Below are positions 31,154 to 40,938 of a stretch of 64,000 nt of DNA, in pieces; the stretch's first letter is position 1, and each line of letters starts with the position of its first letter. The notes beneath the pieces were generated by a model. It saw only the letters and a program-made list of their open reading frames with translations, ran no database searches and had not been told where the DNA came from. The stretch is taken from positions 1,550,001 to 1,614,000 of the forward strand of contig NC_089191.1 in assembly GCF_947507565.1 (NCBI RefSeq), given 5' to 3'. The translations under genes and the position numbers were made by a program. The stretch comes from Oscarella lobularis. Its lineage: Eukaryota > Porifera > Homoscleromorpha > Homosclerophorida > Oscarellidae.

Positions 31154-33676
31154 ATGAAAAGACGCCTTGGGAAACGCGAAAAGAGACAGCATTTGCTCAA
31201 AAGCGCGAAACGTCTCGGGAGGGCCCGCGATGAGTGGAGAGCTCGACGTCAGCTTTTTGGCGCGCCCGATAGCGACTCCTTTTCAGCCGAGAGCGACGAA
31301 GACTACACGATGGAGGAGTCTGGCTCAGCGTTGGCACAGTCGCTCTCATCAGCTGGTCTAGACGACGAAATAGGTACTTTGCATTGCGATTATCCAATAT
31401 GTTATGCCTAGATAAACACTTTCTACAGCTAGTGAAGAAACAACACAATGTGAGAAGGGATTTCTTTCCCCAACCCCAGAAGGTTCACTAAATTATTGTC
31501 TATAATTAATTAATGACCGCTGAACACAGGCAACATTGACGACGCATCATCATCATCATCATCATCAGATGATGATGATGATGATGGCAATGATGATAAT
31601 GATGTTTTGCTGCCGGTGGCACTTCCCAAAGCCGTCACATTGCTAACTCTCGACCAGCTGGATGACTTTATTGATCAGATAAATCGACCCAGTTCTTGTA
31701 CTATCGTCAACGAATGCACAGGCTTGTAGACATAAATCATTATAGAGACAAGACTAAGTGGTATCCTTCAGGAAAGCTCATTCCAGTGACGGTCTCCCTA
31801 AAAAGCATGGGAGGAGGATGCGTGGTGAACTTCGTTTGTGACGGCTGCAAAAAAAGGAAGATCAATCTTCGATCATCAGCAGCTATAAGTGGAAGCAGAC
31901 AAACAGTTCTAGGGCAGGCACGTGCTTTGGCATTTATTGTGTCTGGTTTTGGCTACACTGGATTTGAAAGAACGATGAAGGAGCACTTAGGGATGCAGGT
32001 ACTTGGATCAAAGTCGTTCAGAAAATTGATAGAAAAGGTGTTACTCATTTCTCTTCATTTTTACCTGAGCACCTCTAGCAATTGCGAGCTGGAAGCGAGG
32101 AGTCGTGACAGCGGACGGCGTGTGGCTCAAACGGGGTTTTCATAGGTATATTGACGTGTCTTGAAAACGATTGCGCTTGACTTGGCATTTGTAGTCAAAA
32201 CGGCAGTTATATTGTCAAGAACTACCTGACTGGCGGCCTTTTGTGGTATGGCCACAAATGTCAGAGAGGAAAGGACAAGGTAGTTGCTGAGGACGTTTTC
32301 CTAGGAACATCAAAGTCAATGGAAGGGATTCTTGCAGAAGAAAGCTACCAGGCAGCACGCGATGAAGGGTAAGCTAAAAATGCTCTTTGCTCTTGATCTT
32401 GAACAATCACTTTTCAGCTGCGTTATTGAAGTTCTTTGGCAGGATGCCAATTCGTCATCAGAGAAAGCTTTTCGCAAGATCTTTTCTGAGGTGAGCGAAA
32501 AATTCAATTCTTATAGCATTGGACTATGTTTCAGGAATCAAGCAAAGTGTATATATATATATGTGCCGGCCATGTTGGTCGAGCCCATGGAAAGAGATTG
32601 CAAGAAATGATGCTGAAAAAGTCAGTCACGGAGACGTATAAAGCAAAACACAGGGTATGAACATTTACAAGAGTTTCGCGCGGGAAAAAGGAGATTTTTA
32701 GGGTGAATTTTCAGCTATTGATTACGTCACCTGTGTGTGCAAAGCAGGAAAACATAGCAGCAGCTGCGGCTGTATACGAGATGACTTCATTCGTGCAGCA
32801 AAGATTAACCATTTCACTGCAGTGAAAGAAGCAGGAAACGACCCCGCAACATACGCAAAACTAATGACAACGCTTGGAAAGTACCACGCGCGAAACATGT
32901 ACGTTGACAGGAAAGGAGAAATTTTGTTTGAATATCTACTATGTAGACACTCATGGGAGACCGGGAGGTGCGAGTTTCATCCACAAAGAGTTTGTTCCTG
33001 CAATTCATGCAGAGAAGGAGAATTGCAATGCAAGGGAAAGGAATACAACAGCAAGTCTACTCTCACCTGCCCACTAGATGCTCTTCTCTACGAGATAGAA
33101 TGCAAGAAAAGAGCCACTAACGCACACCGAGTTATTCATCCGGAGCTTGGAAAAGGACACACAAATCTTTGCGAGTCAACCTTCTCAATTCGTCCGCAGT
33201 TCAGGTCTAGCAAATGCAGGAAAAACCGCAAATATGTTATGTGTTTTATACATAGAAACAAGTCGAGCAATTATCAGCGTCTCCACTACATGACTTCAAC
33301 CAATCTAGGGCTTTTGCAAGCAAACATGACGTGGGCGACAAAGACATTCCGAGACGATTACTCATGGGTGATTGATTTATTCCAAAGGCTAGAGCTTCCA
33401 GTATTTCATGGAATGAATGAAGCCCTGAAAAAAGCTCGCGAAAAGCAATGGACATCAAAGATGCGGAAAAAGACAACCCCTGTGAAAGCAGCTAGAGTTC
33501 GCCGAAAAAGAGACAGATCGAAAGAGACGGAGAAAAGGAAAACGTGGGTTAAAAAAAGAGGAATTTTTCATGATTATGGAGAGGAGGCAGAAGAAGAGGA
33601 TGGTGAAGGCCAAGGTAAAAAGAAGAGACAGAACAAGTCAAAGGAGGTGAACGCGAAGAAAAGGAAGGCACCGTAA
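31154..33676 (+). CDS. Kolobok/Mutator-like transposase, multi-exon
   Basis: Exons are about 31154-31373, 31530-31721, 31772-32037, 32080-32142, 32203-32368, about 32418-32490, about 32535-32655 and 32701-33676. The N-terminus is basic, then rich in Ser and Asp. A zinc-binding segment follows with C-x5-C (SSCTIVNECTGK) and CDGC. The catalytic core shows WKRGVVTADGVWLKRGFHSQ, YLTGGLLWYGHKCQRG, VIEVLWQDANSSSE and CAGHVGRAH, then GKGHTNLCESTFSIRPQF. The D in TADGVW, the D in WQDANSS and the E in LCESTF are a plausible DDE triad, close to the Pfam 'Mutator' transposase pattern. The C-terminus is strongly basic, as expected for a nuclear DNA-binding protein. The intron 31722-31771 has a GC donor. 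The splice near 32038-32080 does not keep the frame, suggesting a lesion. Confidence 0.7.
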
Positions 33677-33761
33677 CCGCACTCTACGTCATCAATTTTC
33701 TTTCTAACACAGGAAACTGATACTGCATGCAGGCAACTTAGCTATATGGTTAGTAAGCAAC

Positions 33762-34090
33762 TCAGCTCTTTCTTCCGTACTCCACCGATGTTGATGACGA
33801 CGAAGACGAGCTGGTAGGCTGAACTTGAGACAGAGTATCCTCTTCATCTGAATCGTCTTCTAAGCGGTGACGTTGGAGGAGCCGCCTTTCGCCGAACTCA
33901 ACGCAGAAATCCGCAAGTGTCACAACGCACAGAGGACGCTACAAGCAGAAGTAAGGTAATAATAGTGGCACACATTCTTTATCTTACGTCCTGTCTTGAA
34001 GGATCCCTCCTGCCCGGATTGGATGCCCCTTGAACATCTCGTGGAAACATTAAGCGGAGGCAGTCTTTCACTTCATCTGGTCAGATATAG
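33762..34090 (-). CDS. Small antisense gene at the right end of the Kolobok-like element
   Basis: The terminal exon 33938-33762 is preceded by a good acceptor (CTTGTAG). It encodes RPLCVVTLADFCVEFGERRL, then an acidic EDDSDEED and a serine run, and stops at 33762. An upstream exon is likely at about 34090-33990 (LRLMFPRDVQGASNPGRRD) before a GTAAGA donor. Function unknown. It occupies the position that HIRAN genes take in two other elements of this window, opposite and downstream of the transposase. Confidence 0.38.
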
Positions 34091-34689
34091 GTTGGTCCTG
34101 TTTAGTGGTACCTCGTTTGTTCCACTAATTCACCCCCAAATCTCCTTTCGTACTAAACACCCATTAAAACCAATTTGGATCAGTTACTGGCCCATTACTT
34201 ACCCAGAAGTAGTTCTTAAGCTTCAAATACACCCTTGCTCGCCTTTCGCGGTCCGTTTCTGCGCGCCCAAGGCGCCTTCGCGCCGCGGCAGGTTGGGATT
34301 CTTTGAAAATACTCTCAGCTTGCGCCGGCGGAGAGTATCTTCGAGAAAACCCATAAAAATGATCTCGCTAATCGGAATGCTTACCCTTCTTTTCTACAGG
34401 CTTCTCGAAAGGCAGAAGTCGCTCGGTTCATCTTCCCAACAAAATGCCAGAAATACCAGATGTTCCCTCTCTGACGGGACAACTCAATAAGTAAGTCCGC
34501 CCTACTAATTAGAACCGCCTCCTCTTCCGGGAACCGTAACCGCGCGAAGTTTGAACAAGGCGAATGTGTTACGGGCTACCGAGAAGATTAGAATGCATGT
34601 AGAAACGAAGAGTATCGAGAACAACTGTCATAAACGAAGACAAGGAATGAGGTAGGCGGGGCCTCAAGTAGGGAGCAACCACCTTAATT

Positions 34690-35160
34690 AAGCTAGAAAG
34701 AGTCTGGGCTGGTACTGTACCCTAGCGACAGGAACTACTATAAATAGCCTTGTGACGCACAGGAAATTAGGGCGGTACAATTCCAGACCTTTTCTCGCGA
34801 GAAAGGGTCTGAGACGAGGCTATGATTGCCAGGGCAAATCAAGTAGCGCGTCGTCTCATTTGGGACACCTTCTAGCCCGGCGAAAGGAAGCATCCAGTAC
34901 GAGCGAGAGAGGGTCAGGGAACGAGGCTAGACACCTTCAGGGACGGCCGCACGGCGAAGGAAGTCTAGACGAGTCGAGACGACGTTTACAAAGCAACGAC
35001 GCGCGGAATTGTCGATCGAGAGCACTGGTGGCTCATGCAGGCTGCCACCTCTGATTGCCTTAGGCTAATGAAATGGGGAATTCCCTCCCTATTAATTAAA
35101 TAATACAATCACGCGTTCTGGTAGTCACTCGCTCCCCATTCCGCCCCGAGAATGATATCG
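34690..35160. other. GC-rich intergenic DNA
   Basis: Open frames exist (34752-35054) but without recognisable motifs or splice support. A short inverted GAAAAGGTC/CTCGCGAGAA motif lies near 34785-34805. Confidence 0.3.
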
Positions 35161-35167
35161 CGCACCC

Positions 35168-35494
35168 TTGAAAAAGGAAAGAAACCGTCCTCGCGACCGA
35201 TTCAGGCCTCTGCCGCCAGAGTTTACGACCGTCTCTGCTATTTTACTCGATCAGCAACGCGTACAAGAAAAAAATTTAACAAGACAACGAAGAGGAAGTG
35301 CTGGAAGTCGCATCTACGGACTCAATGCAAGTCGCGCCGAAATAGCAGTGAACACAACCTATCATTGGTCCGTTGCTGGGGGCAGCACCAGCAGCAGCGG
35401 TGGTGGCAGCGGTGGCGGCGGTGGCGGCAGTGGCGGCGGGAGCGCGGCTGCTGCGCCGTCGCGTCTCCGACCGCTACGTCAAACGACAAGCTAG
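35168..35494 (+). CDS. Candidate exon with a Ser/Gly repeat
   Basis: A 108-codon frame. The first 75 residues (PLPPEFTTVSAILLDQQRVQ, then SRAEIAVNTTYHWSVAGG) look protein-like. A GGTGGC-type microsatellite (about 35395-35450) then encodes Ser/Gly. All three frames of the repeat are open, so the 3' part is weak evidence. Family not recognised. Confidence 0.35.
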   Translation: MKKERNRPRDRFRPLPPEFTTVSAILLDQQRVQEKNLTRQRRGSAGSRIYGLNASRAEIAVNTTYHWSVAGGSTSSSGGGSGGGGGGSGGGSAAAAPSRLRPLRQTTS

Positions 35495-35854
35495 GGAAAT
35501 AGTCCCGCCTTTGGCACGTTTAGATCGTCCGCCGTTGCCACCGCGTCCATGTCGCGCATGTATTCATTGCAGGCGTCCATGGACGTCACGCGTGAAACGC
35601 TCGCCGTCTCCCGTGGTCTCGTCGAGTTGATACAGTCAAACGAAAGTCTTGATCGCAACGGCGATCCCTAGGAGGGAAGCGGCGGAAACAGCGGGTGTCG
35701 TCGCAGTGCCGACGGGGCCGCAGCGCATCTCCAACGCAGCGTCAGCGCTTTGCCGATCAGTTTTGCCCTGCTGCCTTTGTTAAAGCTAATTGATTTTTAA
35801 GCCCGGGTTTAGGATTCTGAAAATGTTATTAAAATGGCAATAAATCAGTTCAAT

Positions 35855-36441
35855 AATTTACTTCGTTCTCAGAAATAAAAAGACTTTCCATAATTGATAA
35901 GGCTTCCTTCACTTCTATTTCCTCCCACAGGTTTAAAGTACAGCATAAAATTACTAGTTAATAAAAGAAACATCTTTCTAACATACCCATAAGTTCTTAC
36001 TAGGAATTGAAACTAAACAGAAACGTTAGACATTCAAACAAAGCTTGAATCAACTGTTTCTATCTTCCCTTGCGGCGTTTTTGATCGCTTCTTTAGAGTA
36101 GAAGGAATAGCGATGTAATCATTCAAAGCAGACTTTATTGACTTACGTTTCAGTTCCAGAAATTGTTAGTTAATTAATGAATTGAAGTACCTGTTTGGTC
36201 AAGTACCCGTTGTAGATCGTCTAAAGTTGCGATTACTTTCAATACGGTGGCTATTTAATTCGTATTCCTTTTAGTAAATTTATTTGAAACAACACACTTT
36301 AAAGATTGACAGCGTTGAGCTTATGAAGAGCCGTGGTAAAGCCTTCGATGTATTTCGGGGCTTTAAATTCTTCTTCGCCTCTTGCGCTGGCTAGTGACGC
36401 TTCTAATTGTATTTCTTTTGACGCTTCTGATTGCATAGCTG
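35855..36441 (-). CDS. Candidate minus-strand exons of an unknown host gene
   Basis: Three short splice-flanked pieces: 36441 to about 36304 after TTTTGGCAG (QSEASKEIQLEASLASARGE, then KYIEGFTTALHKLNAVNL, with AATAAA just after); about 36140-36035 (NDYIAIPSTLKKRSKTPQGK); and 35940-35855 (LWEEIEVKEALSIMESLFIS). Each ends at a stop or a possible donor, so they may be alternative ends or separate exons. None matches a family I know. Confidence 0.3.
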
Positions 36442-36589
36442 CCAAAACAAAATTTATAACTTGTTATGAAAGAGACTTATTCACTCGTTTGTTACTGTAG
36501 GCAAACCCTATCTCGCGGAGCCTTTCTCCAAAATTCGTCGTCTACAAAAGTAACATCGTACACCTCGGTCAGAGTCGGCTAAATCTCGA

Positions 36590-37325
36590 GAACGGCAAGA
36601 AGAAATCGATGTCGCTCGCGTTCGCGTTGATGAGTGGATAAGTACGATTCATCGGTGGATGACTTGTCTAGGCTTCTCGGTCACCAAATACAAGAAGGGG
36701 TCTATATCGATGGACATGAAAGAGCTGACGTCGTGCAGCGACGTGGAGAATACTTGGATGAAATGGAGAACTAACAACGACCAAACCTCCTTTTGGTGCG
36801 ACGGCTTCTTTAATTAATCAGTGAAATCCAAATCGAAGGGCTGAGCTCTAATGGTTTTCGATTTTATTGTAGAAGTCGACACAAGCTTCTTACAGGACGA
36901 GGCGCGTCAACTTGTGGCAAGGGAGTCGGTGGAACCAGAGAGAGGTACTGGAATGCTGATCGATTCAAAGATCAAATTTTGAAGGCAATCAGCATTTTTA
37001 ATTCTAAGTACCAGGGACGGAAGGCTCTCTTTGTCGTCAACAACAGCCCTTGCCATCGCCGCATTCTAAGTGACGCTCTCAATGCAAAAGCAATGAACAA
37101 AGGGCCGGTAGGACGTCAGCCATTAAGCATGACACTGAGTGGAACAGAAGGCCTCAGTCGCTCGTAGACGAGAGCGGCGTACCAAAAGGGCTAGATTGTG
37201 TGCTGACCGAAAGAGGAGTGGATGTGCGCGGAAAATCCAGGGATCAGCTCCGCGCTATCCTGTCGTCGCACGAAGATCGGAACCAAACGAAATCGAAAAA
37301 TGGTTCGCCACTCAGGACACGCGGT
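36590..37325 (+). pseudogene. DDE-superfamily transposon gene, decayed
   Basis: The plus strand reads WISTIHRWMTCLGFSVTKYK, then VYIDGHERADVVQRRGEYLD after a one-base shift in a G run (about 36695), NNDQTSFWCDG, RYWNADRFKDQILKAISIF and KALFVVNNSPCHRRILSDAL. It ends with SLVDESGVPKGLDCVLTERG in a third frame. The order matches a DDE endonuclease family found in fungi and invertebrates. The usual aspartate before SSAH/SPCH is Asn here and several stops intervene, so it is inactive. Confidence 0.65.
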
Positions 37326-37817
37326 AATTTACCTCCCAAAGTTCCATTGCTAGCTCTTTTCTGTTTTTGTTTGTGAGTTATCGCTCCCTGAGTCGTCGCT
37401 ATAAAGGCCTTCTTCGGCGTCTTAGCGCGCTATAAGGCTCGATGGAATGTATTGAAAAATTCACGTTTTCGTCTGTCGTGTAAGCTTTACTGTGGTGTGC
37501 CGACGACGTCGCTCTCTCGGTCACAGTCGTCCTCGAATGAGAACAATTCAACCGGCACGACGGATACGCTGTATCGGTGTTTGCGAGGTGCTGCGGACGC
37601 CGGAACACGTAAACCTCACCTCATATTCTCCAATGAAAGTAGATTTAGCTGCACAAGTTAGTACTGCACGGCGTAAGTACCTTTCGTGCAGTCTTACTTT
37701 TTTATATAGGTCCTAAGCAATTCGGTTGCCAACGCCTTTGGAGCACTACAAAATTTCTGGGAGCTCCGAAACAGCTTGCTTCTGCAGAATATTTAATGGA
37801 GGGGGGAAAAGGAAAAC

Positions 37818-37945
37818 AGAGCGAATTATACCAATAGCGGCAGATCCCATCCAGTCTTCGTGCAGACGATCTTCACCGTTTGACCGTAGTGAACGACTCC
37901 ATCGATAAAGGAGAACTTTTCACTTTCAATTTCATTGACTTCAGG

Positions 37946-37981
<36 letters not shown>

Positions 37982-39875
37982 AAAAAGGAGTCAGGTCTTC
38001 GCGCTTCCCCAATTCTAGCCTATCAATTATACCGAGGTGAATAGTAAAGGTTCCCCATTGATGACTCCTAGTTCCGTCGACGTGAAGATATTGAGTGCTG
38101 ACGGTCGGCGACGGCAGTCTACCAAACATCGCCAGTTGGGAGCCAAACGAGAAGCAAACTGAAAAAATGTAATTAATTCAAAAAATCATTAAAAACCGTA
38201 TTCCCACTATCTGGATTCGTCTTCTCGAAGTGCTTTTTTCTCGAAGGCCTAGACAAGACCTTCGTCAGCTTGACGGGAAAGACGCCAATTTCCTCCCCGT
38301 CGATATCGCTAATTTTGACCGGCAAATTCGTTTTCGGTATATCCCATAGGAGGATTTTTTCGCAGATCTTCGAAAAAAAGAAGAGATCGAGTCAGCGAAA
38401 ATTACACAAAGCGGGAGACCGCGCCCACGCAATCTATAGTAAAGTACGTTGAGTCATAATGTGTACACTAGCTAGTCGATATCCGAGTCCATCGAATTAA
38501 TGGAGTCGATATCTAATCGATTGAGTCGATATCGAGTCGATATCGAGTCCATAGAGTCCATTGAGTCGATATCGAGTAGGTATCGAGTTGATATCGAGTT
38601 CATCGAATTGATTGAGTCGATATCGAATCGATTGAGTCCATATCGCCTCGATGTTAGTGCAGTAAGCTGTATTTAAAATTAAGATTGAAAAAATCACAAT
38701 TTGAGTTTTTTGCAAATACGTGTGTTAAATGTGTGGTAAAGTAGTCAAATATAACATTAAAAGCCATATTTTTAATTGTTTGTTTACGCCTTGTTTAGGC
38801 CACGCCTAAAAATCACGCCCACCTCTCAAAAACGCGTTCAAATAGGTTTTTACGAATGTCGCGGTACTAAGCAGCAAACGATGCCGGAATACCCGCCGAC
38901 TGTTCAGCGAAGGAATAGCGGGTTCATTTAATTAAGCAGCCTCAAAAACAGCCAGAGGTGGCCTACCTGAGTTGTCTAAAGCCTCATTCCTTCTATCGAC
39001 TCTCTCGCCGTCGGTGTCAGACCACCGAAGAAAGCGTTCGAGAGCGTATCTTGCAGTGGTGACGTCATTCATCAGAGCGATATATATATAGACCCTTTGC
39101 AGGCACGCACGAATTAGACGGTGACACGCCTACTGGAGTACAACCGGGACTTGCCAAACGCATAAACGGCCCGAAACTCTACTTTCCTTCCCAATTACAG
39201 AGCTGCCCTGACAAGATCAGGGATTACTCGTCTACACGAAGAAAAAGGGCAACTACCGAAAGGCGTCGATCCTTCGCAAAAGCCATTACGCGTGTGGCTG
39301 TAGGGCCTGGCACCGCGAGGCTAATCGAATACGTCCCTGTGATCGCAGGCCACTTGTCGATGTTATCCGCCCACTCGCGTAATGGCTTTTGCGAAGGATC
39401 GACGCCTTTCGCGAGTTGCGCTTTTTCTTCGTATAGACGAGTACTCTCTGATCTTGTCAGGGCAGCTCTGTAATTGGGAAGGAAAGTAGTGTTCGGTTGT
39501 GCTCCAGCACGTGAGCTATCGCACACTCCCACGCTAAGGGGTCTATATATAACGTCGTGCAAGCTGCCCCTTTGTCCCACTTGGAACCGTTTCGGCCTCG
39601 AAACAGTTCTAAGAGTCGATAACATGGGACCACAACAGTGCGGTACTATTTCCCCGTGCGAATCACGGGCACCTGAACTAGTTTCAAAGTTCTTACCAAA
39701 TTGGGAGAGCGCTCCCATTCGCTCCCGACGAGAGACGCACAGCGGCGGGGAAAGAAATTTCTTATCGTCGGTGTACGATTTGCGCCCGAATTTTGGGTAA
39801 AAAATAACAATCGTCTTGTCCGAGTCGCCCTTCTCTAAGTAGCGACGCATCGCTTCGGGCGTCAACTTCAAATCC
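37818..39875 (-). CDS. RBPJ-like (CSL, Suppressor of Hairless family) gene, partial
   Basis: Minus-strand exons with matching splice phases: 39875-39697, 38367-38208, 38158-38033 and 37938-37818. They encode the CSL N-terminal Rel-like domain (LTPEAMRRYLEKGDSDKTIV, then GRKSYTDDKKFLSPPLCV), the segment EEIGVFPVKLTKVLSRPSRK, and the beta-trefoil start (SPTVSTQYLHVDG, HQWGTFTIHL, then FIDGVVHYGQTVKIVCTKTG). CSL is the DNA-binding effector of Notch signalling and binds GTGGGAA-type sites. The piece between the first two exons (around the FIGIGNS region of other CSL proteins) and the rest of the trefoil plus the IPT domain are not found. Sequence is clearly more divergent than typical CSL. It is either a divergent paralogue whose other exons I could not read, or a decaying copy. 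The 1.3-kb first intron holds a fold-back repeat. Confidence 0.72.
37941..37983. repeat. (GA)n microsatellite acting as an intron's CT tract
   Basis: About 20 GA units. On the minus strand it is a (CT)n tract ending directly at the acceptor CTGAAG of the RBPJ-like exon at 37938, so it probably serves as the polypyrimidine tract. Confidence 0.85.
38472..38654. repeat. Degenerate tandem repeat of GAGTCGATATC
   Basis: About 15 units of 9-12 bp built around the palindrome GATATC, inside the first readable intron of the RBPJ-like gene. Confidence 0.85.
39179..39489. repeat. Fold-back repeat with about 114-bp arms
   Basis: Arms 39179-39292 and 39376-39489 are nearly perfect inverted copies separated by about 83 bp. 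A weaker match continues outward to TATATATAGACCC at about 39090 and inverted at 39555. On the minus strand the right arm encodes RSESTRLYEEKAQLAKGVDP, then KPLREWADNIDKWPAI, reminiscent of the start of SWIM/YqaJ-type transposon genes. Confidence 0.85.
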
Positions 39876-39889
39876 CTAAAGAGGAGAGA

Positions 39890-40807
39890 ATCGGTGTCAA
39901 TTGGGGAGTGACGAAAGGGTATTTCTCACTGAGAAATCGCGGCGTGCGCGGAAGCAGTGCTCATCGTCGTTGTGGATCTCACGAAGGCTCTCTTAATTAC
40001 GTTAGAAGCACAGGCATCTTATTGAGCCAATCACCATCGAGCTAGTCTGGAGGCCACACCCTTCGCTCGGGAGTGTTGCATGCGGTACGCACTAAACGAA
40101 TTAAGTTATTAGAGACGCCCTACGTCATAGCTTCGAGATCCCAAAAGCGAGACAACGTCGCAGAAATTATGTACAATATTTGATAGAGATTGGTTGAAAA
40201 TAGGACCAAGGGCGCGTCCCTACAATTCATTTTGAAATCCGGGCACTGCAAAAAAGAAGGGGCGTTCCCAGGCTAGCAGTCCCTCCGCGCAGCGATTCTG
40301 CCCTACGTTCGAACTGAGCGCGAGTGCCTCGTCGACGTCGGATCACGAACGACGCCAAACCGATCGGCGTTCTAGCGGGAACGAGGTGAGCTCGAACGAG
40401 CGCCGAAAACTCGACGGAGCCCCTTTTTACTTTTTGTTGCGGTTCTAACAACGCGATACGCACCGCCAAAAATACACGGCACAGTGATGCGGCCGGTCAC
40501 GTGATCAACCAATTTTTGCTACTCGCCTTTCCTTTTCCGCTTATTTCCGTGCGTTTTCGAACTTCAACAGTTTCATGGAATGCGACGTTTGTTACTTCAA
40601 CCCCTTTCCGAACGTTGCGACTTCGTTTTGTTCAGTTTTTTCTTTCGATCGACGTTAGTACGCAGTTTTGGGCGACTTTTCATGAAGATCGTAGTTCTTT
40701 CGCCACCGATCGTCGCATTCTTTACGTAATCTAATGGTTTTGAAGCCCTTTTCGCGGAATCATAATCGATTCGCCCTTGTCGATTCACCACGCCACCCAA
40801 GTATTCC
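39890..40807. other. Intergenic upstream of the RBPJ-like exons
   Basis: Should contain the 5' exons and promoter of the RBPJ-like gene, but I cannot identify them. The frame 40469-40227 (minus) starts with an ATG but shows no CSL similarity. Confidence 0.3.
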
Positions 40808-40909
40808 TGTTAGGTACTAGGTAGGTTAGGTAGGCGCATGCTCGATGATTGTTGGTCCCCGTATACACACACTCTCTAAAGAATAGATCTCCTTAGTAAG
40901 GACACAACA
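40808..40909 (+). repeat. 5' LTR of the Gypsy element
   Basis: 102 bp, TG...CA ends, identical to 45265-45366 by direct comparison. No TATA box is evident in it. It contains a TAGGTAC/TAGGTAGG tandem motif. Confidence 0.96.
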
Positions 40910-40910
40910 G

Positions 40911-40925
40911 TGGCGTAGTCGACAA
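40911..40925 (+). promoter_or_regulatory. Primer-binding site
   Basis: TGGCGTAGTCGACAA lies one base after the 5' LTR. TGG matches the CCA end of a primer tRNA; the tRNA species is not assigned. Confidence 0.65.
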
Positions 40926-40938
40926 GATTCTGATCACA

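Larger units (their letters stand above)
30507..34684 (+). mobile_element. TTAA-flanked DNA transposon (Kolobok / Mutator-like)
   Basis: The ends GGTGGTTGCTCTCT (30507) and, inverted, GGTGGTTGCTCCCT (to 34684) form short TIRs with one mismatch. TTAA is duplicated outside (30503-30506 and 34685-34688). The element holds an intron-rich transposase-like gene on the plus strand and a short gene on the minus strand at its right end. TTAA duplication with GG-starting TIRs fits the Kolobok superfamily; piggyBac is less likely because the protein is not piggyBac-like. Confidence 0.78.

Noticed and set aside
37480-37680. Tc1-like fragment (IFSNESRF)
   Set aside because: A single short match with Asn in place of the catalytic Asp and no neighbouring motifs.
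37690-37790. Next RBPJ exon (KQAVSELPEIL)
   Set aside because: Only two residues fit the family and a stop follows at once; not counted as an exon.
38967-39077. Minus-strand splice-flanked piece (YALERFLRWSDTDGERVDRR) as a missing RBPJ exon
   Set aside because: Resemblance to CSL is too weak, and the segment it would supply is already covered by 38367-38208.
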